Shown here: positions 47,502 through 60,736 of the stretch, piece after piece
Layout of the letters: each line of letters begins with the position of its first letter
Position numbering within the stretch: position 1 is the stretch's first letter
Source: Atrichornis clamosus
Lineage: Eukaryota > Chordata > Aves > Passeriformes > Menuridae
Length of the DNA stretch: 64,000 bases
Direction of reading: 5' to 3'
Assembly: GCA_013400975.1 (NCBI GenBank)
Contig: WBMZ01009460.1
Span: forward strand, 124,001 to 188,000
The notes under the pieces: generated by a model
Told to the model about the DNA's origin: nothing
Database searches by the model: none
What the model saw: the letters and a program-made list of their open reading frames with translations, nothing else
Program-made: the position numbers and the translations under genes

Positions 47502-49950
47502 TCTGGAGCATTTTGCTGAATTGAGCCTAATGGAATAGTCACAGGGGAATAGTCATATTTGTAGAAAAGATAAAAGAAAAAAGTTCTTAAATAAATCCCA
47601 ATATTTCAGAAGTTCAAAAAGTACTAATTCTTATGCTTCAGGTACAGTTTTGCAGGGAGGGTGGTCTGATTTTATCAGGTGAATTCACTATCCTTACATA
47701 TATGGGCAATTTATACCTGTGAATTGGCCCTTTCTCTCCTCCCTCTCCAATACACAACCACAGATAAGCTTCTTCTGAGTGAATGTATTGGCAGAACAAA
47801 AGTTTCCTTGCCAACAATACATTTATTGTTCCAGTTTTAAAAAATAAATATTTTTGTTACAAACTTTTAAATTGAGCCAGGGGGTTGGAGGGAGGGAATG
47901 TAAAGGGATTTGTTTTCTTGCCATCACACCTTCTCAAATTAACATTATTGCTAAACAAAGACACATCAGAAGACACATTTAATTAAATTGACTTATGGGA
48001 AAAGTCAATGGATTTCAGCCAGTTTACACCAACAGAGAATTTGACTCTAGGTGGTTCTGTGTGTGGGAGATATTTGTACTTCTGAGTTGGGGGTTTCAGG
48101 GGCATGTGTGAATTTTAGATAGTCAATCTCTATTTGTGCTTATCAGACAGCAAAACCTTGAAGTGTCTTTACAGGTTGATCACAGAATATGTTTATTTGA
48201 GATTATTCTTTCTTTAAATAACAAGAACCTGAAAAAAGCCAGAACTTGTATATCTTTGGTTGATTCGTGTGAGCTGTGGGGGCTGAGGGTGGGGAAGTGC
48301 ACCACGAGCCTGAAAATAATTCTGATTGCCAGCAACGCTGAGGAGAGACCAGTCTGGAGATGCACGTGGAAGCTTTGCATGGGAACACCCCTGCATGCCT
48401 GAAAATCAGGTTCAGCCTTTGGAAGTTTTCCCTTGGCTGAGGATCCCTTCACATCTGGCAGCTTCTCCCACCCAGCCCTCTCCCCAGGACCCTCCTGCGT
48501 TTTCAAAAGGAGTAAGGGCGTATGATCCTCAGCAGCCCCTCCCTCCTCCCCACTTCAAGCCACTTCAGAAAGCTCTGCCAAGAGCCTGTCTCACAGAGTG
48601 CGGGCGAGACCAGATGTCCTCTCATCTTTATCTGTGCATCTGCAGGCTGCGAGTCCTGGAACCTCCTCTTCTTTGTGCCACTGTGAGGCAGATACTCATC
48701 TCTTCCCAGGGCTGAGAAAAATGACAGGAAAATGCAACCTGCCAGCACTAACTGGACTGACTGGTTGAGTCAATGTAGACGAAAGAAAGGAGGGTGGCTG
48801 CAGAAGGACACACCAACTGGTGTTTTGAGGAGTGGGTATTTTCAAGCAGCTGCCTCATTTCTTTATGGTAGTCCTGTCTAGCTTCTTCAAGAGAACATGA
48901 AATAGCTCTCACAGATCTGTGTCTCAGCACAAGGAACTCTCCTCACAGCCTCCTCCTCTGTAGAGATTTTATTTTGATAGGAAATAGTATGTCGTTGGGA
49001 AAAAAAATTATTTTAACCAACATCATCTTCCTCAGGCAGCTAAAAGTGCCTATAAGTTTTTTGGAGATTTACATCTCAATTTATGGCTACCAGTTACACA
49101 AACCATTCTTCCATTAAAGGAGGTCATCCATCCTTTTAGGCACATTTTCATCATATCAAAATAGAGAAGCCAACACTTATAACCTGAATAAATGTGGACT
49201 GCTTATATGCTCATGAAGTAAAAAATATTCAGGTTTTCTCCTTCCTACCAGCAGTCTCCTCTCTCCTTAATTTTCTCTTCCCCTCATACCTGGGAAAAAA
49301 TCTGAGTCTGTGCATCGCAAATATTATTCCGTCAAAACATCCAGACATGGGAAGAGGCCCAGGACTCTCTTCTCTTTGCTGCAGCCAGTCCCATTAAATG
49401 GTGGAAAAGGAGACTCGAAAACCTCGCTCTGTTGCCATGTTGATTTGTGTGTCACAAAGTACAGACAGTTACAGTCTTCAGGGCTGTCACAGAACCCCAG
49501 GACCTCCCCTGCTCCTGCTCTTGGCACCAGCCAAAACGTGCATGTGCCAGTTCAGGAGGAAGGAGACAACGCTGCAAAAAGCCTCTCTCTACAAATGAAA
49601 GTCTCTGTTTCCTTTGTTGGTTCTTCGCTCTTAACACATCTCATCCACACAAAGAAGCAGCTTTGCTGTTTTCTTGGAGTCTTTCCCAGCACGTTGACTG
49701 CAATTCTCTGCTCTGTTTTTGTTCCCTCGTTTTGAACCAATGATGTGCCCCCCCTGGACTTCACCGGATACAACTTTTGCCACTCTACTTGATGGGAGTC
49801 TGAACCACGTGGTCCCTTGCCCCACTGGAATTAAAAGACCTCACAAGACCCACGCAAATGCACTTCAAGTTACTCAACTTGATCAGAGTCATGTACAGGG
49901 AGGAAGAAAAGGAAATGTGCCAGGGAAAGAAGTATAACTCTGTTCAGGAC

Positions 49951-50020
49951 ATATACATACTATATATATAATTATTTTCTATATTATATGAGTTTTATAT
50001 TTTATATGTATTTTTAATAC
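49951..50020. repeat. AT-rich low-complexity tract with TA dinucleotides
   Basis: About 70 bases are almost pure A/T, with tatatatata and repeated ttttatat words. It is probably a decayed (TA)n microsatellite, and easily melted DNA. Confidence 0.8.
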
Positions 50021-52787
50021 CGGGTGTGCAGCATCTGAAGGACTGTTGTGCCTAAAGTGAAGACCTCTGCTTGCTTATCTTATGCCAAGTCTGGGACCAA
50101 ACCCCAGCTGCTTTTGAAGACACCCATGCAAGGCTGCAGGTGCTGGGATGAGGGTTTGGTAGATGCCTTTTTCTCCTGGACAAGCTTGGAGGGGCCAGGA
50201 AGCAGTGGAGAACACTTCCCCCTAGGTAAGGCACTGTATGAAGCTCTGAGAAGAGCCCAGTCAGTCCTACAGTGCCACTGGTTGCACAGTTATTCCTAAA
50301 CCCTCTGAACATACTCTGGTACCTTGCACACCCCTAAAAACTTCAGGGGGAAATGGTATTTTTGTTCATTTTCAGCCCAGGAAAGTTGTCTTTGTTTTTT
50401 GGGGTTTTTTTAAATGAAGCACCTGATCACGAAATTCCAAATGCACTAAAATACTGAGCTATTCAATAATGTTGGAGCCTCTTCCTCTGTTTCTCCTAAA
50501 TAAGTGTTCAATGAGACGGCACAGTCCTGGAGCACACTGAGCTCAGGACAGAAATGACCTCTCCATCCAGAGCTTTGCCAGGGGATAGTTCTGTCACGGT
50601 GTTTCCATCATCTTCACTTGCCAGAAACACTGCTGTAATTACCTTTTACATTTACATGCACAGGCCCTTCATCTCCCAGGACCCCAGAGTATTTTTGAGA
50701 TTGGGAATTAAGAGATAAGCTTGCCCTCCCCCGTGGAAAGCAGCCCTCTCTGCCCTGGGTTTCTGCAGCTCATTAGAAGCTGTCAGCACAGTGCAGCCCT
50801 CCCAGCAGGGCACCAGGGATGAAGGGACACGTGAAGCTGAGCCCACAGACTGTAGTTGTGGAGGAAGTGTGTAGTGCTCAGTACGGATGCTGTGGAATCT
50901 CAGAGAAAGCAGAACCTTAAGTTGAGCAGAAAGCTCAACTTAAAAAACAAGCTGTAGGTTAAAGAAGAGTTAAAGAGTATGAGTTTTCATTTGGAGCAAA
51001 TGTTGTTCTTGGAATATATGAGACATCTATTACCAGACATCAATTTCTACCATATGGCACATGCATTACTTCTCCTTCTAAGCAGACCTGCAGTTGCAGG
51101 CTCGTACCTCACATCCAGCCATCGTATTGGGACAGAAAAGTCCACTTTGATGAAATGCATCAGTCTGGCGAGTCGAAGGTGTTCAGATGGTGCTGTGGAA
51201 GTTCCCTGAGACTCTCTGTTCTCGTTAAGTCAGTGCCTAAGTACTACAGCATGCAGCGTGCAGTGTATCTGAGAGGAGTGAACACCTCCAGCCAAACTAT
51301 CATTAGGATTAGGCAAACTAATTCAACTCAGATAAGTTCTTCAAATCTTTTTTAAAGCTCCAAGCAGGCTCTCAATGAGGATTTACTTTGGCAGGTCTCA
51401 GTCTCTTCTATCTCATGAGTCTATGTTTCAGTGGAAAAGAAAGATTTCAAGATTCTTTTTCCTGGCAGTTAAAATAGGAGGGAGGCCTCTCCTATTCATT
51501 TGCAATGTACAGGTTGAAAACATCTGATCTGTATGAGCCAGTTGTCTTATATTTCTTAACCTCTATAAAAAAATGCCTTGCAACCTTTCCAGTGCAGCTG
51601 GAAGCAAAGACTGGTGGACTGGGTGTCTTAGGATACATCCAGTTTAACTTCTTTGAAGGGATAAATGAAGAAGAGCAGAAGTAAAGCAGAGCATGAGTCA
51701 CAAAAATTCTGAACAGTGAAAATCCAGCTCTGAGCAGGTTTTTTTGCTAAGTGAAAATACCCATCCAAATGTGTCTTAGTGCCTCAGTTTGGCCCAAATA
51801 TTCAGAAAAAAACCTTATTCATTTTCCTCTGGGTCATGCCCCTAAATACACTCAGTCCTGCCCAGGATCCACAACATACTGAGAGCAAATTCACAGTCTT
51901 GATGTGACCTCCTAAGGTTTAATTTCTTTTCTCCCTGACAACAAGATCATAATTACTGAGGTATTAGCTGACAGGCACTGACTGATTAAATCTAAAATAA
52001 ATACTAATTGCAGACACATCATTAAAAAGGAGAGACAATATCTGACTCTAGGTCAGATGCAAGCAAAGATCCACTCAGAGTTAAGGACAAACCTCAACTT
52101 GGTGATGAGCTTGATGTTCTTGCTAAAAGTGCAAGTCTGTAATAAGGAGTAGCCTGAAATTTAGCTGAAGGCATGAGCCTAGAAGTGTTCTGTCACCAAA
52201 CACATGCACATTTACCACACAGCACAGCTCAGTGAGCTGCTCAAGTCCAAGGTGACACAAAACAAGTCCTCTGCTGCTCAACCCACACCCCTCACGCACG
52301 GGTACAGGTCTGTAAAGACAATATTCACCCTTCAAGCTCTGCCCCTGCTCTGCTCTACCTCTGTACCAGGATGGGCACAAGCTGAAAGCTACAAGTATCA
52401 TTTTTTGTCAATTTTTAGACCTGTTTCCTCACCTCAGGTCTTGCTGTATTCCTGTGACATTTTCTGTGTAAATGTCAAGTGGTCCCAATCAGGAATGAAA
52501 AAAATCCCAGCACCTCTGACAGCTTGCATCTGGGTTTGGCTCATTTTTTTCCTGAAGCTTTTTCTTGTCTTTCAATATGGAGCTCAAGCCCATGTTCCCT
52601 TTTCCCGAAAGCTGATCCAGCCACTTACGGGATTCTCAGTGAGATCATTCAGGAAATATTTCCAGTTGGAGGTCTTTGCTTGGGGATTTTTTTTATTTAT
52701 TTTGTCCTGTGCTTGGCATCAGTTACAGGTGCTTTTCCTCCTTTGGATGGAAAGGATATTAAGCAGTATTCCTAAAGGTCCTTTTGG

Positions 52788-52815
52788 CCTTTTTTTTTTT
52801 CCTTTTTTTTTTTTT
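52788..52815 (+). repeat. Interrupted poly(T) tract
   Basis: Two runs of T are split by cc. Together with T-rich sequence upstream this keeps the 235-codon frame at 52204-52911 free of stops and fills it with phenylalanine. Confidence 0.8.
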
Positions 52816-53377
52816 AATTTGCCAGAAAGGCTTTTGATGGAACTTTGTCCCCTGGCCCTGAGTCTGACAGGATTCCCTGACCTGCATAACGCTGTCCAGA
52901 TTGAAGCATGAGAAACATTTTGAAAATGAACTATGCTGAAGTCTGGGAGTTATTAGCTGCCAAGAAATCCCAAAAGCTTTTAAACCTTGTTTGCAGCTGC
53001 AGAGTAGGAAACCTAGGTGCTATTCATAGAGGAATTCAACAGGAACTGTAAATTCAAGGCAACTTGCTGCTAAAATACAAAGGTAAAGAATTAAAACAGA
53101 CTTAAGAAAAGAGCAACCCAAGCCATTACGAGGCCAAAGTGACTGATTGAAAAGGAAGTTTGAAAAATTTCAGTACGCCTGGCTGGGATATAAAACTCAG
53201 ACTGAGGTAAAGCAGTACATTCTCTAAAGTCCTTTGCAGCTGGTTGTAGACCAGGGCTGAAAGAGGAGGTTGAGGAGCTTGTTAGCACTCCAGGGTGGGA
53301 GATTTTTGTTATGCAGCTGGAACAGGGGAAGTGGGGGAGGTTCTGGGAAACGACCAGACTCAATCAGTCAATAATTG

Positions 53378-53528
53378 CCCAAACTGCCCCATTCCTGAAG
53401 CGTTCAAGTGTTGGATGGGGTTTTGAGGAACCTGGTCTAGTGGAAGGTGTCCCTGCCCATGGCAGGGGGGTTGGAACGAGGTGATCTTTAAGGTCTCTTC
53501 CAAACCAAACCATTCCACGATTCTATGA
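53378..53528 (+). repeat. CR1 LINE, truncated 3' end
   Basis: The series ccccattcctgaagcgttca, gttggatggggttttgagga, acctggtctagtggaaggtg, tccctgcccatggcagggg and gatctttaaggtctcttcc, ending in cacgattctatgaat, follows the CR1 3' end with its 8-mer tail. By eye it is the best-preserved copy in the window, so it is probably among the younger insertions. Confidence 0.95.
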
Positions 53529-56500
53529 ATAAACATCTTTATCAAGCAATCAAACACTTCTCCAGTCCCAGTCAGACACTTTGTTTGCTGTACCACCAGA
53601 AAACTGCTCCTTCACCGTTTAAAAAAAGGAAATTAGGGTGAATATTTCAGGTGGCTTCACAAGTAAGGGTTATGAAGAGCACTGGCTGACAATCAAAAGT
53701 CACTGCAGTGTGCTGGCTATGCGGAAGGTGTTCACCAGCCACGTGCTGGCCACTGCCTGGGAGTCTTCTCCCAGCCCAGACTGTGAGGACGGGCACAACC
53801 ACCACGCTGTGGACCAGTGATTTTCATTTCCCAAGGAGGCAGAGCAGGAGCAGGTACACAGGGAGTCAGAGTGGGTCAGCTTTTCTCTTCCAACACAGCC
53901 CTGTGACCCCTGCCTGGTGAAAAACACCCTCTTTCCCTGCCCTCCTGCCTGCAGAGCAGCCAGCAGCCCCAGCCAGCAAGGGAATAAACTGTGAACACCT
54001 TTTAGGGAATGATCTCATCCCGAACAAAAGTTAAATATAACAATTTGATAAATCACTGTTCCCCTGTGTGCACGAACACACAAAAAAACAGAGTCCTCCT
54101 GCAAGCTGAAGTGAGCAGCTGCTTCAGGTTTTGAGGCATTTTTAGGGGGAGAGGAGCTTGATTTTCAGATAGATCCTTAAATGCAGCCTCTAAAAAATCA
54201 GGTCCCATCAAGTTACCTTATGTTCAATCCCTTCAACAGAAGCATCCCGAATGAACTTGTCACTTGTCACCATCTCTTCCAAGGACTCCAGAAGGAGAAA
54301 CAAGACTCTTAAGGCAGGAGAATACTTTTGCACACCTGGCTTGTACTACTTTAAGGAAAATTACTCTCAAGAGCTAATTAAAATGCATGATTTCCCCCCT
54401 CTAGCTGTATAGATTAATCTATTTCATTTTCAAAATCTCATTTTTTCCCATCACTTCAAGTATTCAGGAGAGATTACATTATTACAATCACAACTTGGCC
54501 TCAGTCCCAGAACACAGAGATGAAGAGAGAAAAGGCTTTTGTTGAGGACACGCACACACACTCACACACACACTTTAGACAAAATGAAAGCACATTAATC
54601 AGCTAATAGGGAGGGGGGAAATTCTAAATTCTTTTGACAGAAGCCACGAAAATGAAAGATTTCTAGTGGAATGTAGAGTCAATGCAAGAGAAAAAGACCA
54701 GGGAATCTCATGAAAAACTACGAGGTTTTGAGGCTTTTTTTTTCTTTAACTAGGGAAAACCACAGATCTCAGTCTCTCGGAAGCAACCAAATGGAAAGGA
54801 CATTTTCTAAGGGCTCAGCAGTGGCACTGTGCAGTTCAGGGCAATATCACATCCAGGCGAAATCAAGATCATTAAGAGAATATGAAGCCCAAAGAGGTTA
54901 AAATACTACTGATACAGTGGGTAGATAAAGGAGTTCTACTGCAGTGAAAGAGCTGTGAGGCAGGAAAAAAAAAAAAGCAAGAGAAAAACTACATGGTATA
55001 TTAAGATGCTTTATTAGAGAGCAGGTACTCAAACTTTCCTTGGAAGAAACAAATCCCCTGAGGTGAAGGGACCAGATTTTTTTGGCAGTTACGCCAAAGT
55101 GCTTTCTTTAAAATCAATGTGAGCTCTGGGAAGTTCACACAGTTAAACCAGAGCAGAAGTGCTGTCCCTGCAGGATGCCTCCTCCCAGCACTGCCGTCCC
55201 CCCTCTCTGCAGATGTTTGGGGAGGGGGAGAGGCTGAGGCTGTGGTTCCACATCTATGAATATCACATCTGCTGTACTCCGGGGCTTCGTGGCAGGACAG
55301 ATTCGATCTGGATCAAGCACAAACACATTTCTGCTGAATTAACCTGAGCACGTGACGTGATGTGCTCCAGCTTTGAGCTAGTCGGCCACAGTATGTCGGT
55401 CTGAAGATGACAGACAGCACTGGACCTGGCATAAAGGTTCCCAGGATCAAGGTATGTCACAAAGCAGCTGAATGCATTTGAACCAGGTGGTGAGTTTGTA
55501 CCAGATCAGGAGTTTGCATCACAGGGATCAAGCTCCTTTGATCCACTGCTGGGCACCTGAAATCCAGGTGTGTCAGCTTGTGAAAGCAGACTCTAAATCC
55601 TAAACCCATGTGTGCAAGATAGTTGCCATTCCCCAAAACCCAGCACCCAGAAGTTAAAGAAAACAAGCTGGGCCTAGATCTAGGTTTTATAAGAGTCTTC
55701 CTTTTTCTTGCTGCCACAGGGTCTGATTCCCTGTTGGCACAGGTTAAGGCAGGGATGCTGCTCCCTGAGACATCACCGTGCCCTGACCCCACAGCTCCCC
55801 ATGAGCCTATGGCTGAAGGGCTGATCCAGGGTAGGGGCAGCACATCAGAGCAGTGAGAAATAAATAAATATTATATTTTGTCGAAAGGATTTGGGGTTTT
55901 AAATTATATATTTAGCGAAAACACAAATAATTCATGAGTGTTTTCAAATACATGAATAATTCAAGCTGGAACCGAAATAGCTAAATCATCAGGGCCATCA
56001 TCCTCATAGAGGCATCCAGGATAGGTTATTTCAAGTACATTTCACTGCAGACTGGCACGTGCACAAATTCACTAACAAGCAGCTGCATCCGTGCCTTTTA
56101 GCTTCCACAAACCCCAGCTAGTCACAATATCCCTGACTCAGGATGCCAGCCCTATAGCTGGGATGCATCTGAGCCCTGATTGAGCCATGGCTTTAAAGAG
56201 TAGGGACAGAACCAGTTTGAAATCCCATTTTATAGCTCCTCAAACCACATCTGAACCATGTGGTACATGTGTGGCATTTAAGAACAAATTATCTGAGCAC
56301 CATACAAATGTTCACTAATAGCTAACTCCAAGCTCTAGCAACCAGCATTCTTGCCTGCATATTTGTGGCTGACATTGTGTAGACTTTGAGGCATGTGTAT
56401 TTGTTAATTTGAATTCTGTGTATTTTGTGGGCATTGAGGGTGTAATACTGAAACCATAACTTCATTGTGAAAAAGTTTGCACTTTTATATATATATGTGG

Positions 56501-56586
56501 AAACCTGGTATGAGCTGGGCAGTCAGATACATTAGAAGGAATTCTCAGAACAAGAAATTCTCAGGTTTTTAAGTAGTTTTGAGGCA
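53529..56586. other. Unique non-coding sequence; no gene recognised
   Basis: The frames are short and overlap on both strands. It holds a short CA-rich tract (54549-54573), a poly(A) run near 54965 and no recognisable gene. Confidence 0.55.
54549..54573 (+). repeat. Short interrupted (CA)n tract
   Basis: CA dinucleotides are broken by single-base changes (cacgcacacacactcacaca). Confidence 0.8.
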
Positions 56587-56690
56587 CTGAGGGATATGGT
56601 TTAGTGGTGGACTTGGCAGTGCTGGGTTAACACTTGGATTTGATAATCTTAGAAGTCTTTTCCAACCTTAATGATTCATTGAGTCTAAGC
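56587..56690 (+). repeat. CR1 LINE, truncated 3' end
   Basis: atggtttagtggtggactt, ggcagtgctgggttaacac and tcttttccaaccttaatgat match the same CR1 3' group as the copy at 14200. The 8-mer tail is degraded (attcattgagtc). Confidence 0.9.
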
Positions 56691-57199
56691 ACCTTTTAGT
56701 GGCAGTTGCCTTTTCCTTTATCTTGACACCAACAGATTTAACTTTTTTTATTACTACTTCTCAAATTTTGTTTTCAAAATCAACATTTAACTTCAAATCC
56801 ATTTCAATTAAAAACTGCATTTTAGATTTCATTCATCCTATCCCATCCAACAGCATCACTTAAGGGCTCTTCTAATTTACTGATACAAATTACAATCCTA
56901 TGTGTTATCAGGTAATTAAGGACATGTTTAGTCTGCTGAAAGAGGTAGTTTTTCATTAAGGTTTTAAGCTTAAAATGTTTGCCAAAAAACAGCCCCTGCT
57001 TTGACATTTCACTTGTTACTAATTCAATGCATAATGCCAAAACTTTATTCCAGTGCATCCATCATCCTACCCCCAACCTCCCTCTTGCTCTGGGCTTTAC
57101 ACCACCCCTGGTCAGCCTCATGCCAGGGAGAAACTCAGCATCAGGTTAAAAGCCAGTAGCTGTTGTCACCTCATGCTCTGCAAACACTAATCCCAGAGG
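56691..57199. other. AT-rich sequence between two CR1 copies; no gene recognised
   Basis: Nothing beyond short chance frames was seen in this half kilobase. Confidence 0.55.
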
Positions 57200-57287
57200 A
57201 AACCCCCACCCCATGGCAGGGGGGCTGGAACTAGATGGTCTCAAAGGTCCTTTCCACCTGGAATCTTTCTATGAGTCTGTGATTCTA
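57200..57287 (+). repeat. CR1 LINE, short 3' end
   Basis: ccccatggcaggggggctgg, aactagatggtctcaaaggt, cctttccacctggaatcttt and the tail atgagtctgtgattctatg are the last ~90 bases of a CR1 element, of the same end type as 43302 and 53378. Confidence 0.9.
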
Positions 57288-59339
57288 TGCAAACCAGCCA
57301 GATTTCACCAAGAGCTCTGTGCAGGACCGTGGTGTTTGTCCACCCACAATGCTGAGGTAGGACTGGGGTGCTGTCAGCCACCACAGTGCATAAACCTCAC
57401 GGAGAGCCTCAGCCTGGGAAAATGCAGTTGAGCATTCCTGGCTGTAAGCATTTTGACAAAGGACAGTATTCTGGTCCTTGAAGCCTCAAGTGCACCATCT
57501 TCAAGACACCCTTGTCCCAGTGGGGACATGGGCCCTCTGCAGGGCTGGCACAGGGTGACCTTGGTGCACCTGATGGGCAGCACCCCCCAGCCGCCCCTGT
57601 GGCTGCAGCCAGAGCCTTGGACAATTAGCGTGGTGGACATGTAGCTTTGAGGAAGCGGTAATTAAGTAAACAGCTGTCTCGCATGCCCTCCTGTATCCCA
57701 CTGTAGAAGAAAGTTATCTGGGATGGGTTAAACAGCTGCTCTTGGGTCAGAGACAGTACTGACAGAACAAAAAGTTTTTGGAAGGAAGCTCTAAGTGTAA
57801 CATTTCATTAAGCAGAAATGAAGAAGCTACACTGGGGTATTGACTTGTACAGTTATCTGTGATGGCATTTCACATTCTCTGCTTGTCACCCCAGCTGTGT
57901 CTCTGCTTTGGGAAAACCTGGGGTTCAGGACAACCAACAGAAAAATATTACATGGTAAATGCCTAACACTGAGTGTGCTGGAGGCACTTCTCTAACCCTC
58001 TGATCTTGGGACACATAACGGCTCATTCATTCTCTCTCTCTTTTTTTCAGTTTTGCAGGAATTCCCCCATTGTAGCGAGCCTTTGACCTAGCCCCCATTT
58101 CTTCTAATACTGCCTGACATCTTCCCATCATATGTTAACAGTGTGTGTCTTCAGTGAAAAGCAAACCATTGCTGGTGCTCTCAGGCCCCAAAGAAAAGCA
58201 ACGTGGAAGAAGAAAGAAAGAGAAACCTCAGCCTCGCTGGTTCTTCCCAGAGATCTGTTGCTCCAGCAACTGGAAATCAAACAATGATGTCAAGAACACA
58301 GAGCCAAGCACTTCAAATGCGGCGTCCAGTTGCCACAGCAACTAGTTTTTAAAGTAAGTGATGCAGAGAGGTTTTCTTTTCTCAGTAGTAAAAGAAAACG
58401 AGAGACTAAATGAGGATAAAGGATGTTTACCTGGGGCTGGGGATGTTAATTTAGGGGGCTGGGATGCAGCACCCTGCCAAAGGGCCAGGGCAAGGAGGAG
58501 GAGGATGCTCTTCCTTCCCAGTGGAGCGGAGCAGCTGCTTGCAAAGGAATTGCTTTGCTCTTCCTTTCACCAAAGGAAATGCCAGAGAAGCAAACTCTGC
58601 TGCCAGATGCCACATGGACACCAAATGTTCCCCACAGGCTCACACCAGCCTGCGCTGCCGTGGCTCCAAGGGGAGGGCTCCGTGTCTCGCTTTCATCCCG
58701 CCTGCCTTGAGCTCCCTCAGCTGTTGCAGACCCATCTGTCCCACGGGCCACTGGCCGTGCTGGGCAGCTTAGAGGCTTCAGACAGGGAGGACAGGTGCTG
58801 GGGGGAGCAGGGGGACTTTGGGGCCACCCCTGAGCACAAGCCCTTTTCCAGCCCCCGCTCCCCTCCGGCCCTTTCCACAGCCTCCTGCATAGCTCTTTTG
58901 TTTGGGACCGTCAGTCTGTGGCTTCCCAAGAACTGAAATCTGTGGCAAACAGGCACAATTTTACAATTTCACTCCAGAGCTAAAAGGGGAGATGGAGTGA
59001 GACCTATTGGTGTTTCTGGGGGGACAGGACATGGCCAATTTTGGAGGTTCCAGCCTTTTGTTGACCAGACCATTTACTCACGTAACTTCTTGCCCTTGGA
59101 GCACGTTGCTTCCCAGAGCAGCCATCCATAGGGAGCTGGGAGACAGGAGACAACCTTCAACTGTGATCCCTGCTTGGAAAGACACCACGAACCTCCTAAG
59201 GAGCTGCTTATCCCCATGTGCCTGTAAGGAACAATGTGATTAACTCTTCCACTGATTCATCCTTATCCATTTATCTAATACAAACCATTTCTTACTCCAT
59301 TAGGCCCTTGCCCTCTCTGAGTAATCCCTGGTTGTATCA
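57288..59339. other. Non-coding sequence, GC-richer near 58.4-58.9 kb; no gene recognised
   Basis: A 192-codon frame (58358-58936, plus) overlaps a 101-codon frame in reverse and a 102-codon frame in another phase. None is recognisable. GGG runs near 58434-58464 and 58784-58823 could form G-quadruplexes with one long loop each. Confidence 0.5.
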
Positions 59340-59440
59340 TGCTTTGGAATTAGTCTGCAAGGTCCTCAGGGCAGGGATCATGCCTTGGAAGGTGCCTCAC
59401 AGACTTTAGGCCATTGCTAAATTAATAAGAATGTAATAAA
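59340..59440 (+). repeat. Ancient L2/CR1-like LINE 3' remnant
   Basis: ttagtctgcaaggtcctcag, then ggcagggatcatgccttgg, then a gtgcctcacagactttaggc-like block and gctaaattaataagaatg follow the order of the old L2 3' end: 'tagactgtaagctccatgagggcagggaccatgtct ... cacagtgcctggcacatagtaggcgctcaataaat'. The copy is strongly diverged, and L3 is an alternative family. Confidence 0.5.
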
Positions 59441-60680
59441 AGTATTAGAGCTCTACCGAGGGAGGCATTGTTATGCCCCAGAGGCAGCATATCTGGTTAA
59501 CAACCCTGAAAAGAAATGCCAACAACATTAGCCTCTGCCCCTGCATCCCTCCACCTAATGTAAAATTAAATAGCTACAAATTACCTATCTATTTTTCTAT
59601 CTGCTTAGGCAATTAGCCCATGCTCATTACTGGACATATGGGGATACATCCAAGCAAGCAGGGGCTCAACAAGACGTGAGGCACAACACACAACATGGCA
59701 CGAGTAGATGCTGCCAGGCTTCTGCTTCCTTGTAAAATACACCATTAAACCCACAACACTTTGGACCATCAGCAGAGGTCAGAAAAAACCTGCAAAATCT
59801 GGCAAGAAAAGTGTCCAGAAGCAAACCAAGAGCCAAGGGCAGCAAACAGGCTGTGAAAGTGCTCTTCAGGGGTGTGTGTGGGACAGGGAGGAGCAGCCAG
59901 GGATGTTTATTCATATGGGAAAGGCAAACACCAAACTATAAGCAAATGTAGCATTTATTTGCAATTAAGCTCATGCACAGATCTCCATGAGCACGAGGTG
60001 CACCCCGCTGACAAGGATAAATCCACAGACTCGCAGCGAGGGGGTATCTGAGCATCAAGTCAAACATCCTGGAAGAAAATTCAGGCTGGGGTTCTCCAGT
60101 CAGCAGCACAAACAGGACTCCCCTATGCCCGAGCTGAATTTGGGAGCACAGCAGCCCCCACACCTCCCTCCATGAAGCCAAAAACGCTCTCTCAAATGTG
60201 CTTTAATCCAGTTAAGTTCAAGCCCTCTACTCTGCAGTTTGACAGTAATGCTATATTTTTATTCAGTGCAGGATCAGAGGTCTGATGAAACCTCATGTTG
60301 CCAACATAAAAGTGGAAGGAGCTTTAGCTAATCCCAAGGAAAATGAAGCCCACCTTTTTCACCCCACACCCCTCCTGAAAAGAAAGAAAATGCAAACCCC
60401 ACATTTGACTCTCTTGGAAGAGAAAATTCCCTGCTGTCCTCAGATGGTTAAAACATGCAGCTTTAGTAGGCTGCAGAAGGAATAGCAATTACATACCCTT
60501 CACCTCTTGCCAGCTTGGGCTTTTATTTTTTTTTGGTGGGGTTTTGTTCTAAATCATTCAACTGGGTTTTTTTCCAGTCATTCTTATGGGGCGAAACATC
60601 CTCCTCCTCCATGAGAAAGAGTGGTTTAGCAGAGGGAAAAAAATAGGAGAAGGGAATTCACAGGCTGCTTCGATGTCATT

Positions 60681-60736
60681 AAACAAAAAAAAAAAAAAGG
60701 GAAAGAAAGAAAATTTTAAAGAGAGAGAAAGAAAGG
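60681..60736 (+). repeat. Purine-rich tract: poly(A) then GAAA/GA repeats
   Basis: A run of about fifteen A bases is followed by irregular gaaa and gaga units for some 40 bases, a decayed purine microsatellite. Confidence 0.8.

Larger units (their letters stand above)
45359..53377. other. Unique non-coding sequence; no gene recognised
   Basis: Eight kilobases without a recognisable interspersed repeat or gene. The 235-codon plus-strand frame at 52204-52911 runs through a poly(T) tract, giving runs of F, and has no recognised domain, so I regard it as chance. AT-rich and homopolymer stretches are listed separately. Confidence 0.55.

Noticed and set aside
52204..52911. 235-codon plus-strand frame that looks hydrophobic, as if membrane-spanning
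   Set aside because: The hydrophobic runs come from poly(T) tracts read as phenylalanine. No family resemblance was seen, and the frame has no supporting context.
58358..58936. 192-codon plus-strand frame
   Set aside because: Overlapping frames occur in other phases and on the other strand in the same GC-rich segment, and no homology is recognised.
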